From Deltaproteobacteria bacterium (GTDB lineage: Bacteria; Desulfobacterota; Desulfobulbia; Desulfobulbales; Desulfobulbaceae), in assembly GCA_024280455.1 (NCBI GenBank), contig JAJRQC010000167.1, positions 1 to 64,000 of the forward strand: 64,000 bases of DNA, read 5' to 3'. The notes under the pieces were generated by a model. That model was not told where the DNA came from and ran no database searches. It saw only the letters and a program-made list of their open reading frames with translations. The number at the start of each line of letters is the position of its first letter. Positions within the stretch are counted from its first letter, which is position 1. The translations under genes and the position numbers were made by a program. Below are positions 34,503 to 42,631 of the stretch, piece by piece.

Positions 34503-34625
34503 TTATTTGTCACACTCTGCGTCGACGCGACACTCGTCCTGACTGGTAGAATCAAAGAAGAACAATTCATTTGACTCCCCGCCCACCTGAAGCGGCTGAA
34601 GACAATTCTGCTTCAAATAGGTCAT
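34503..34625 (-). CDS. Small 40-residue ORF coupled to the VKOR-like gene
   Basis: The ATG overlaps the stop of the VKOR-like gene (TAATG at 34623-34627). The ORF encodes MTYLKQNCLQPLQVGGESNE followed by a tail with two more Cys (DECRVDAECDK). I recognise no family. The overlap and the three cysteines beside a thiol oxidase suggest a substrate or partner, but a chance ORF cannot be excluded at this length. Confidence 0.35.
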   Translation of the reverse strand: MTYLKQNCLQPLQVGGESNELFFFDSTSQDECRVDAECDK

Positions 34626-35446
34626 TATAGCGCCTTCTCCCCTGATAAACCGCATCCCATCAGACCTTTTTCAATCAAAACCGGGACGGTCTCAATCCCA
34701 AGCATCTTCAGGACCAGAACATTGATATCCGGATCCCAGGAATCTGCAGGAACCAGGTCGGGAAGAACCTTATTATCTATCTGCTGTACAGGGTTGAACC
34801 GAACTTCACATCGAGTACAGCTGCTTAAGAGTTCAAGGACCCGTTCGCAATGAGGACAGTTATTTGAAAACAGCAGGTAGAGTTGCCGTTGCGCTTTGTC
34901 ACATTGTTTCACACCATAGGTACCGTTATCAAGGGTAAATGAATCCTTGAACACCACCGGATTATGAAACTGGAGCAGGGAAAAGAGGATGAGTTCCGTG
35001 CCGAACAGTATCACCGCAAGGCTGAACTGCCTCCAGCCTGCGACAATATTCATGACAATGAGAATGAAACAGATAAAAAGACAGTAGGAACATAATGTCT
35101 GGACAACAAAGACCTGGTACCCAACAAGTATTCCTTCCGCCACCATGCCGCTGAGTACCAGAAGACGCAGCAGCACGACCTGCGGCCCGGGTCTGTCTCC
35201 AGCAGCTCTTGCAGCAAGCAGAAGAATAAAAAGAATGAAAAAAAATATGGCCCCAAGCCCGTTGAACCATATCGGCGGGATACGAAGCAGAGATTCGACC
35301 ACACCGCATCCCTGATTCACACAGAGAACATGGTCGTTGAAAAACAGATAAATAACCTGACCAAGCGTTATAATGCATCCAAGCCCTGCCAGGGGTGTCA
35401 GCCAGGTAAGCTGTTTTCTGCTCAACATCATGGATGAAAAAAACAT
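34625..35446 (-). CDS. VKOR-family thiol oxidase with C-terminal thioredoxin-like segment
   Basis: Disulfide-generating inner-membrane enzyme. About 273 residues with four to five membrane helices. It has the loop Cys pair CVNQGCGVVE near residue 40, the quinone-side active site TLCSYCLF near 122, and a thioredoxin-like tail with NNCPHCERV near 205. The tail would pass disulfides to periplasmic proteins, as in bacterial VKOR-DsbA fusions, though it is shorter than a full DsbA. I chose ATG 35446, six bases after GGAG; the longer ORF start lacks a ribosome site. Confidence 0.8.
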   Translation of the reverse strand: MFFSSMMLSRKQLTWLTPLAGLGCIITLGQVIYLFFNDHVLCVNQGCGVVESLLRIPPIWFNGLGAIFFFILFILLLAARAAGDRPGPQVVLLRLLVLSGMVAEGILVGYQVFVVQTLCSYCLFICFILIVMNIVAGWRQFSLAVILFGTELILFSLLQFHNPVVFKDSFTLDNGTYGVKQCDKAQRQLYLLFSNNCPHCERVLELLSSCTRCEVRFNPVQQIDNKVLPDLVPADSWDPDINVLVLKMLGIETVPVLIEKGLMGCGLSGEKAL

Positions 35447-35620
35447 GATTATTCTCCAGCTGGTGCTGTAATTTTCAGGAACCGCCCATGCCTTGGAGCT
35501 TCCTCCCCCCCCCATTAGGGAGGGATAAGAGGGGGGGGAGAGACAGTAGAATGTGGTGTATTGATATTATTTTCCCCAATAGTATCAACCACACGACACC
35601 CCTCTTCCATGCCTACCATA

Positions 35621-35920
35621 TTAAGATATACCTGTTCCGGCTAGGGAGAACATCCTGTTCGCAGTCCCCATTGTGCAACCACCCTTCTTTTTTTTTAGGG
35701 CCTGGTTTTCGGGGATGTAAATCCTCCCCAGGGACTGCTCCATTTTTTTTATAAAGCCTGCTCTTCCCAACGGACGACCGGTGCGTTCATGGAGTTGGAG
35801 CACTTTCAGCTCCTCCTCGGTGGATAACCTCAAAAAATCTTTCCAGCCAGGAATCAGCTCACTAAATCGTGGTCTGTTCCTATTATTATTTAATTGCCGG
35901 GACGACCTATCCCTTTCCAC
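35621..35920 (-). pseudogene. REP-associated tyrosine transposase C-terminal remnant
   Basis: The reading frame SELIPGWKDFLRLSTEEELK followed by HERTGRPLGRAGFIKKMEQSLGR and a Lys-rich end matches, from memory, the C-terminus of Y1-type REP-associated transposases. The N-terminal HUH nuclease part is absent because the frame runs into the end of rsmG at 35907. It would explain the REP-like hairpins nearby. Confidence 0.6.
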
Positions 35921-36581
35921 GAACCTTGCAAACCGTCCGCTCGGCCCCGGAAAAAGGCAGGATAACGCTCCTCTTTTCTTCCAGGATTATCCCGGCCACC
36001 GGGTTGTCGATTGCAAACTGCTGTGCCTGCTCACGACCAAGCATGAGCAGGGCTCGGGCTCCCCGCTCAAGATAGGGAGCGACCATGGGCAAAAAAACTG
36101 CGAATTCGGCCACGGCCCGGCTGGTCACATAGTCAATTTTTTGGTCGTAAAGCTCGGGCACGGATTCAAGTCGGTTCTCGATGATTTCGACATTTGTAAG
36201 AGACAGGGTGCGGCTGATATGACGCAGAAAGGAGACTCTCTTTGAACGGGGTTCAACCAGAATGACCTGCAGATCCGGCCGGGCCACGGCCAGAACCAGA
36301 CCGGGAAAACCAGCCCCGGTTCCGACATCAAGCAGGGTTTGCTTCCGTGCCCCGGAGTTTTCGAAAAATGGCAGCAGGGTCAGGGAATCAAGAAAATGCT
36401 TTTCAAGACTGACTTCAGGGGGTGTGTTCCTGGCGATGAGATTCATGCGCCGGTTCCACTTCTGCAGTTCCCCTGCATAGATGAGCAGGTTTTCCACTGA
36501 TGGTGCATCAAGGGCAATTTCCAGCTGCCTGAGCCCTGAACGAAAAACCTGGTCGAGACGTTGCTGCCCCTTGATGCTCAC
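35907..36581 (-). CDS. rsmG: 16S rRNA (guanine-N7) methyltransferase RsmG
   Basis: 224 residues, normal family length. SAM-binding motif LLDVGTGAGFPGLVLAVARP near residue 78, preceded by the family segment WNRRMNLIARNTPPEVSLEKHFLDSL (given here as one region around 43-68), then LVEPRSKRVSFLRHI and DYVTSRAVAEF. It methylates G527 of 16S rRNA. It follows hisD by 12 bp. A transposase remnant abuts its 3' end. Confidence 0.9.
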   Translation of the reverse strand: MSIKGQQRLDQVFRSGLRQLEIALDAPSVENLLIYAGELQKWNRRMNLIARNTPPEVSLEKHFLDSLTLLPFFENSGARKQTLLDVGTGAGFPGLVLAVARPDLQVILVEPRSKRVSFLRHISRTLSLTNVEIIENRLESVPELYDQKIDYVTSRAVAEFAVFLPMVAPYLERGARALLMLGREQAQQFAIDNPVAGIILEEKRSVILPFSGAERTVCKVRGKG

Positions 36582-36593
36582 CTGCCCGTCCTC

Positions 36594-37910
36594 TCAGTCT
36601 TCTCTGTTTTCAACCCGGACGGTCACCGAGTTTCCATGCCCGGTTAAGCCTTCCAGGGCAGCCAGACGCCGGATATGGTCGGCATCGGCCAGCAGGGCCT
36701 GTCTGGAGTAGGAGATAATCGAACTTTTCTTTAAAAAGGTCTCCACTCCAAGGGCTGAAGAGATACGGGCCATGCCCATGGTCGGCAGCACATGATTAGG
36801 CCCGGCCACGTAATCACCGGCCGCCTCCGGAGTATAGGAACCGAGAAAAATGGCACCGGCATGACGTATCTTCGGCAGCCACTGCCAGGGATCCTCCACC
36901 TGCAGCTCCAGATGTTCAATGGCAATCTGATTGGCCATATCAATGGCCTCATCAAGGGTTTCGACCAGCAGAACGGCCCCACGTTCGGCAAGCGCGGTGC
37001 GGGCAATATCTTTGCGGGCAAGCGCCTCCAGCTGCCTGTCGAGCTCGGTGATGGTCTGCTCGGCCACCGTCCTGCTGATGGTAATGAGCAGGGCAAGGGC
37101 CTGGGGGTCATGTTCGGCCTGAGCCAGCATATCTGCAGCGATAAAGGCCGGGGTTGCGGTTGCATCGGCAATGATCAATACTTCACTGGGACCGGCCAGC
37201 ATGTCGATCCGCACCCTGCCCATGACCTGCTGTTTGGCTTCGGCGACAAACTGGTTGCCCGGGCCGACAATCACATCCACCCGGGGAATGGTCTCGGTCC
37301 CGAAGGCGAGCGCCGCAATAGCCCAGGCGGAACCGGCCTTGTAGACCTCGTCAATCCCCACCTCACGGGCAGCCATGAGCAGGGCCGGGCTGATCTTTCC
37401 TTCACGGTTAGGCGGCGTGACCATCACCCGTCTGTCGACTCCGGCGATAACCGCCGGAATACCGTTCATCAGGACAGAGGACACAAGCGGTGTCGATCCT
37501 CCCTGCCCGCCCGGGACATAGAGACCGGCCGAATCAACCGGCCGCACCAGCCGCCCGGTTACGGTGCCGTCTTCACGGGTGGTGATCCAGGAGTCTTCCA
37601 TCTCCCGTTCATGAAAGCCGCGTATCCGCCCGGCAGCAAAATGCAGGGTTTCCATAAAATCATCGTAAACCAGCCCGGCAGCTTCGGTAAACTCCTCATC
37701 CGTTACCCGCAGGAGCTGAGCAGTCATATCCGGAGCATCAAATTTACGGGTATATTCCACAACTGCGGCATCACCCTCGGTTCTGACCCGGTGGATAATT
37801 TCCGTCACCACATCGCGACAGTCCCGGTTACCACTGGAAAACCGGTCGCGTAACTTATGGAGAAGTTCCCGGCCTGCAGGAGAGCCACTTTCTTCAAAAC
37901 GTATATTCAT
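36594..37910 (-). CDS. hisD: Histidinol dehydrogenase
   Basis: Last two oxidations of histidine synthesis, histidinol to histidine with NAD. 438 residues with the family segments GLYVPGGQGG, VIVGPGNQFVAEAKQQV, AGPSEVLIIADATA and the zinc/active-site region MLAQAEHDPQA. The C-terminal AGDYVAGPNHVLPT is also diagnostic. No other his genes are adjacent; it pairs only with rsmG. Confidence 0.95.
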   Translation of the reverse strand: MNIRFEESGSPAGRELLHKLRDRFSSGNRDCRDVVTEIIHRVRTEGDAAVVEYTRKFDAPDMTAQLLRVTDEEFTEAAGLVYDDFMETLHFAAGRIRGFHEREMEDSWITTREDGTVTGRLVRPVDSAGLYVPGGQGGSTPLVSSVLMNGIPAVIAGVDRRVMVTPPNREGKISPALLMAAREVGIDEVYKAGSAWAIAALAFGTETIPRVDVIVGPGNQFVAEAKQQVMGRVRIDMLAGPSEVLIIADATATPAFIAADMLAQAEHDPQALALLITISRTVAEQTITELDRQLEALARKDIARTALAERGAVLLVETLDEAIDMANQIAIEHLELQVEDPWQWLPKIRHAGAIFLGSYTPEAAGDYVAGPNHVLPTMGMARISSALGVETFLKKSSIISYSRQALLADADHIRRLAALEGLTGHGNSVTVRVENRED

Positions 37911-38053
37911 ATTGCACCATTACATCAATGATCCTGTTGCCTTCCTGTTCTTTTTCACAGGACTGATTAGGTAGCACGGAGCCTTGTTCTTGTCAACGGG
38001 AATGCTCTTGTGTACAGTTATGAACTCAAATATTCCTTCCACAGGTACTCACT

Positions 38054-38728
38054 ATGAAACAAACCACATTTTTCCTCCTGCTTGCGCTGCTGTGCATTCC
38101 TGTTCCGGGCTTGAGCACCACCTCAACCTCGGGTTGCCATTGCTTTCGGAACCGGACCTTTGATCCCACCGACCGGTACAACGCCGACGACTACCTGCTG
38201 ACAACCACCTACAACGCCCTGATCGCGGTCAGCTTTGACATCTCCAAGCGACAAATCGTCATGAAAAAAATGAAAGGCGGCACCAATGGCGATGATCTGC
38301 TCATCGGTCTCTATGTCTCGACCAGAACCTCGACCCCGCTGGACATCCTGCTCTCGATCCGCGACAACGGCGGTTCCTGGCAGGACATTCTGCAGGCACC
38401 GAATCTGAAAGAAAAAGGGACTGCCGACACTGTTCTCTCGGCCATCCGCAGTGGAGCGAAAACCGAAGAAATCACCCGGATGATCACCGACAATATGCTC
38501 TGCTCAAAATACAACTGCAGCAGGCAGGATCTTGACGATCTTCAAAAAAATAACCTCTCCGATAAGGAAACAGGCCTGGTTTTTGCTTTAAACAAACAGA
38601 CCGGAACACCCCTGAAAAAAATTGTTGAAATGTACCGTCAACAGAAGATGAGCTGGAGCGAAATAGCCCATCATTTCAAGCTGAGCCCGGCAGAAGTTGG
38701 AAAAAATATTCTTGGGGAGAGTGAATAA
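38054..38728 (+). CDS. Exported hypothetical protein
   Basis: 224 residues with a signal peptide ending near LSTTSTSG, then a mature start with Cys-His-Cys (GCHCFRNRTFDP). The C-terminal half has SWSEIAHHFKLSPAEVGKNIL, which looks like a helix-turn-helix-like repeat, paired with an earlier copy-like segment SWQDILQAPNLKEKGTADTV. I do not recognise the family. It opens a plus-strand run of three exported proteins. Confidence 0.6.
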   Translation: MKQTTFFLLLALLCIPVPGLSTTSTSGCHCFRNRTFDPTDRYNADDYLLTTTYNALIAVSFDISKRQIVMKKMKGGTNGDDLLIGLYVSTRTSTPLDILLSIRDNGGSWQDILQAPNLKEKGTADTVLSAIRSGAKTEEITRMITDNMLCSKYNCSRQDLDDLQKNNLSDKETGLVFALNKQTGTPLKKIVEMYRQQKMSWSEIAHHFKLSPAEVGKNILGESE

Positions 38729-38805
38729 CCACGTCAACCAAATGCTCACAAAGAGCGACAATTACAAAACCGTGCTCCCCAATCTGCGACATGGAGGAAA
38801 CACCA

Positions 38806-39717
38806 ATGCACAGTCAAGGTCGCCACTCTTTTTTGCATGTAAGTGTACGGAAAACGAACAGGTCATCAATCGCTTTTCTTTCTCTTCTCTTTCTCTCTCT
38901 TGTCCTGGCCGGCAGGGTCGGGGCCGCCGATGAACGGATTATCTTTCTCCATCACTCCACTGGGAATATCATCTACAGCGATGGTGATGTGCCCGGCTGG
39001 ATTACCGATTACAACACGACCCATAACAGCGCCTATGTGGTAGAGGATCGCTACTATCCCAACACCCCCTATCCGTGGGCAAACTATCCCTACGATTACT
39101 GGAATCTCTGGATCAACGGTGCCTGCAGCACCGATGATCCGGATATTCACTGCCTGGATCAGCTGACAGCCGACTACCAGATTGTGATTTTCAAAAACTG
39201 TTACCCGGTCAGCGATATTGAGGCGGATACCGGCAGCCCGGATATTACCAGCAGCAGAAAATCTCTGGAGAACTATAAACTGCAGTATAGTGCGGTCCGG
39301 GATACGCTGCAGCAATATCCGAAAACGCTGTTTATCTTCTGGACCGGAGCACCACGCCACCGACTGGCCACGACCCCGGAAAAGGCCGGCCGCGCCCGGC
39401 AATTTGCCAACTGGGTTAAAAATGAAATGCCGGCCGGTGGCTCATACCCCAACATTCGTGTCTTCGACTACTTTGACCTGACCGCCGGTTCCGACAACAT
39501 GCTGCGCTATGATTACGAAAAGAGCCATACCGGCAGCGACAGCCACCCAAACACCCTTGCAGCCACTGATGTAGGTCCGGTCTTTGCCCGCTTTATCATT
39601 AACAGTGCAAAGGATTTTTTTGACGGCACGGAAGACGCCCAGGGCAGTTCCGGGACGCCACTGCCCCGGAACGCGACGATCTCCGTCCCGGCAACCGCTC
39701 TCCTGCTGAAAAACTAA
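38806..39717 (+). CDS. Exported SGNH-hydrolase-like protein
   Basis: About 303 residues. After an N-terminal membrane/signal segment (FLSLLFLSLVLAGRVGAADE) comes IIFLHHSTGNIIYSDGDVPG, resembling block I of secreted GDSL/SGNH hydrolases although the usual GDS is not present. The late HTGSDSHPNTLAATDVGPVF gives a D-x-H pair where the catalytic Asp-His would be. I chose ATG 38806, 7 bases after GGAGG. Function is uncertain. Confidence 0.55.
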   Translation: MHSQGRHSFLHVSVRKTNRSSIAFLSLLFLSLVLAGRVGAADERIIFLHHSTGNIIYSDGDVPGWITDYNTTHNSAYVVEDRYYPNTPYPWANYPYDYWNLWINGACSTDDPDIHCLDQLTADYQIVIFKNCYPVSDIEADTGSPDITSSRKSLENYKLQYSAVRDTLQQYPKTLFIFWTGAPRHRLATTPEKAGRARQFANWVKNEMPAGGSYPNIRVFDYFDLTAGSDNMLRYDYEKSHTGSDSHPNTLAATDVGPVFARFIINSAKDFFDGTEDAQGSSGTPLPRNATISVPATALLLKN

Positions 39718-39732
39718 CGACCACGGGTCACC

Positions 39733-41442
39733 ATGAAAAAAACCTTTGCCCTGCTTTTTGTATTTTCCCTGTTGCCGGTTCACGCACGCCTCTTTGCCGC
39801 CCCGGTTCAGCAGCCGGTGTTCACAAAGCAGATCAAGTGGACCGGCACCTCCTGGTTCGGCTCCCCCATTGTTCATGATCTTGGCACCGGGCAGCGGAAA
39901 ATCATCGCCACCTTTTACGACATCATTGTCTGGGACGGACAGGGCAACGAACTGGCCCGGGTTCCGCATGGCTCCGGCTTGCCCCTGCAGGGACGGATCT
40001 ATGCGCCCGCAGTCGTTACCGACCTTGAAGGCGACGGGATTTATGAGATTATTGCCGGCAGCGGCTCCAATGTTGCCGCCTATGAATGGCGCAACAACAC
40101 CCTGGTCTTAAAACAGGGCTGGCCCGCCTCCACCTGTTCGGCCGGACAGTGCCCGGAGGTGCGCGGCATGGCCGCCGGAGACCTGGACGGTAACGGCAGC
40201 ATAGAGATCGTGGTCACCACCACCCAGACCAAATCCGACGGAGCCCAGGTCTTTACCTTCAATCCGGACGGCAGCCTCTACCAGCCGCCGGGGCTGGGCT
40301 TTCAGGCCTGGCCACGCTACAACACCGCTTCCGGGTCCGGAAATGACGCCGACGTCAACGGCCCGGGTAACCATGGCTACGGCTGTTACGGATTAAATGT
40401 GGGGATCGGCAACCTGGATGACGACCCGCAAAAGGAAATAGTGGTCACCTTTGACAACCACCAGATCAATGTCTTTCAGCATACCGGGGTCAGCATGCCG
40501 GCCTCGCCCTGGTTCACCAACAGATCATCGCAATACTCCGGAAACCGGCTCAACTGGGGCCAGTTCATTCGCTGGTTTGACCAGCAGGTGGAAGAAAACC
40601 ATTACCATCTCCATACCGGAACCTGGCCCCACCCGAAGTACCAGAAATGGATGCAGTGGACCGCCTCCCCCCCTTCGGTGGCCGACCTCAACGGCGACGG
40701 AAAGAATGAGGTTATTGCAGTGGCCAACGTGGAAAAAGACGTGCCCTATGACACCAAGCACCACTCGATCATGGTTTTGCAGGGCTCGTACGGCAACGGA
40801 AGCACCTCAGCCATGCGGCTGCCGGGCTGGCAGAACCTGCCCTCCTCCGGCTCCCCCCTGAACCGGGGCGACAGATCCTGGTATCCACCCAGAAATCCAC
40901 CTGCCCCGACCATCGTCAACATCAGCGGCGACAAGCGGCCGGAGATCCTGTACGCGGCCCATGACGGCTATATCTACTGCACTTCCGCCACCGGCCAGCG
41001 GTTGTGGCGGCGGGATATCCGTCATGGCAGGGCGATCATGTACGGCTCGGAAATCGTGGTTGCCGATCTGAACCGGGACAGTGTTCCGGAACTGATCCTC
41101 ACCACCTACGGCGATCCAGAAAATATTACCCCCGGCAAGGCGCACGGCTACCTGATGATTCTGGACAACTCCGGCAACCTACTCTTTGACCTGCAGCTTC
41201 CCCAGCAGGGCACCAACGGCAACGGCAAGGGCGCACCTGCGGCACCGACCGTTATGGATATCAACGGCAACGGCACTCTGGAAATTTTGACTCAGACCTT
41301 CGGGGCCGGTTTTTTCATCTACACTGTGCCGGGATCGGCGGAGAATCAACTGCTCTGGCCTACGGCCCGGGGAAATTTTCTTCGCGACGGCCAGGCAACC
41401 AAGAAAACAACCCCAACTCCCATTTACTTACTGTTACTCTAG
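39733..41442 (+). CDS. Secreted FG-GAP/VCBS beta-propeller protein
   Basis: 569 residues with a signal peptide (MKKTFALLFVFSLLPVHARLFA). Repeated Asp-rich calcium-binding loops of FG-GAP type follow: DLEGDGIYEIIAGSG, DLDGNGSIEIVVTT, DLNGDGKNEVIAVAN, DLNRDSVPELILTT and DINGNGTLEILTQT. This predicts a seven-bladed integrin-alpha-like propeller, usually an extracellular adhesion or ligand-binding module. It lies 15 bp downstream of the SGNH-like gene, so the two may act together at the surface. Confidence 0.75.
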   Translation: MKKTFALLFVFSLLPVHARLFAAPVQQPVFTKQIKWTGTSWFGSPIVHDLGTGQRKIIATFYDIIVWDGQGNELARVPHGSGLPLQGRIYAPAVVTDLEGDGIYEIIAGSGSNVAAYEWRNNTLVLKQGWPASTCSAGQCPEVRGMAAGDLDGNGSIEIVVTTTQTKSDGAQVFTFNPDGSLYQPPGLGFQAWPRYNTASGSGNDADVNGPGNHGYGCYGLNVGIGNLDDDPQKEIVVTFDNHQINVFQHTGVSMPASPWFTNRSSQYSGNRLNWGQFIRWFDQQVEENHYHLHTGTWPHPKYQKWMQWTASPPSVADLNGDGKNEVIAVANVEKDVPYDTKHHSIMVLQGSYGNGSTSAMRLPGWQNLPSSGSPLNRGDRSWYPPRNPPAPTIVNISGDKRPEILYAAHDGYIYCTSATGQRLWRRDIRHGRAIMYGSEIVVADLNRDSVPELILTTYGDPENITPGKAHGYLMILDNSGNLLFDLQLPQQGTNGNGKGAPAAPTVMDINGNGTLEILTQTFGAGFFIYTVPGSAENQLLWPTARGNFLRDGQATKKTTPTPIYLLLL

Positions 41443-41565
41443 TAACCAGGCATGGACGGAGATTTTTTTGCCATTTTATCGTCACGACCATGCCCCTTCA
41501 TTTTTATAACTGCGGAGCGGTGTCCGTATTGTTCCCGCTCTGCGGGCACGCTGGTTTGAAAGAAA

Positions 41566-42621
41566 TCACAGAGGAAAGGAGATAAAAAAACTGGAGCCTT
41601 GACCGGGCTCGCTTGAGACCCGGGTTGTGCCGCCATGGGCTCCGACAATGGCCTTGACCGCTGCCAGACCAAGACCGGTGCCCCTGGCCTTCTGCGCTTC
41701 GATCGGCACCTGGTAGAAGGATTCAAAGATATGATCCTGCTGTTCCGGAGCAATGCCGATCCCCTCGTCCCTGACCTCGACCACAAGCTGATTCTCCTCC
41801 ACCGACACCCTGACATGGACGGGTTTTCCGGGTTCAGAATATTTGATCGCATTATCGAGCAGATTGGTCACCACCCGGGTTACCTGTAAACCATCACCGT
41901 GCAGGTCCGGCAGGTTCTCGGGCAGATCCAGGTGCAGGGTTATATTCTTCTTTGCCGCCTGCAGGCGAAAGCCCTCCATGATGTCGGCAAGCAGACTGCC
42001 CAGATCAAGGGACTCCATCTGCAACTCTATCTGCCCGGCCTCAATCCTGGATATTTCCAGAAACGAAAAAATATAGCTCTCCAGCCTACCGACTTCCCGC
42101 TGGATGGCTTCCAGATAACTCTGCTGCTTTTCGGTTAAAGGCCCGGCCTTGCCCTTGAGCAGCCGTTCGACAAAGCCACCAGCTATGGCGACAGGGGCTT
42201 TCAGATCATGGGTCAACAGGGAGATAATATTTTTTTTCTGGGCTTCGAGCTTTTTTTCCGCCGAGGCATCACGAAAGACCTCGACCCCGTTGATCAGGTT
42301 GCCCTCTTCATCGGTCAGGGCGGCGCTGGAAAAAAAGATAGGTATCTGTTCATGATCTCTGGTCGTAATCATCGCCTGCCGCCCCATGCAGGTTTTTCCG
42401 GTGTGCAGACTCTCCCGCAGAGGACAGTGCTCGCCGCAAAGACTGCTGTCCAGGACATCGCTGCAGGTGTGGCCAAGGACATCCGCTTTCAGCCACCCGG
42501 TCAGTTCTTCCGCAGCCTGATTAAATTCAACAATCCGGTAGGCATTATTGACCACAAACAGGGCCACCGGCAAACCGCTGATAATGAGGTCATAAAGTTG
42601 TTTTCTGGCTGTCTGCTGCAT
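41566..42621 (-). CDS. PAS-domain sensor histidine kinase
   Basis: About 351 residues. A PAS domain (residues about 10-115) with a Cys-rich loop (SSLCGEHCPLRESLHTGKTC) is followed by a HisKA domain with the H-box LLTHDLKAPVAIAGGF and a HATPase domain (NLLDNAIKYSEPG, DEGIGIAPE, GTGLGLAAVKAIV). No membrane segment is seen, so it senses a cytoplasmic signal. I chose ATG 42621 because GAGGTG lies six bases before it; an in-frame start at 42654 overlaps the upstream gene. It ends the stressosome-like operon; no response regulator is adjacent. Confidence 0.8.
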   Translation of the reverse strand: MQQTARKQLYDLIISGLPVALFVVNNAYRIVEFNQAAEELTGWLKADVLGHTCSDVLDSSLCGEHCPLRESLHTGKTCMGRQAMITTRDHEQIPIFFSSAALTDEEGNLINGVEVFRDASAEKKLEAQKKNIISLLTHDLKAPVAIAGGFVERLLKGKAGPLTEKQQSYLEAIQREVGRLESYIFSFLEISRIEAGQIELQMESLDLGSLLADIMEGFRLQAAKKNITLHLDLPENLPDLHGDGLQVTRVVTNLLDNAIKYSEPGKPVHVRVSVEENQLVVEVRDEGIGIAPEQQDHIFESFYQVPIEAQKARGTGLGLAAVKAIVGAHGGTTRVSSEPGQGSSFFISFPL

Positions 42622-42631
42622 GAAAATCACC

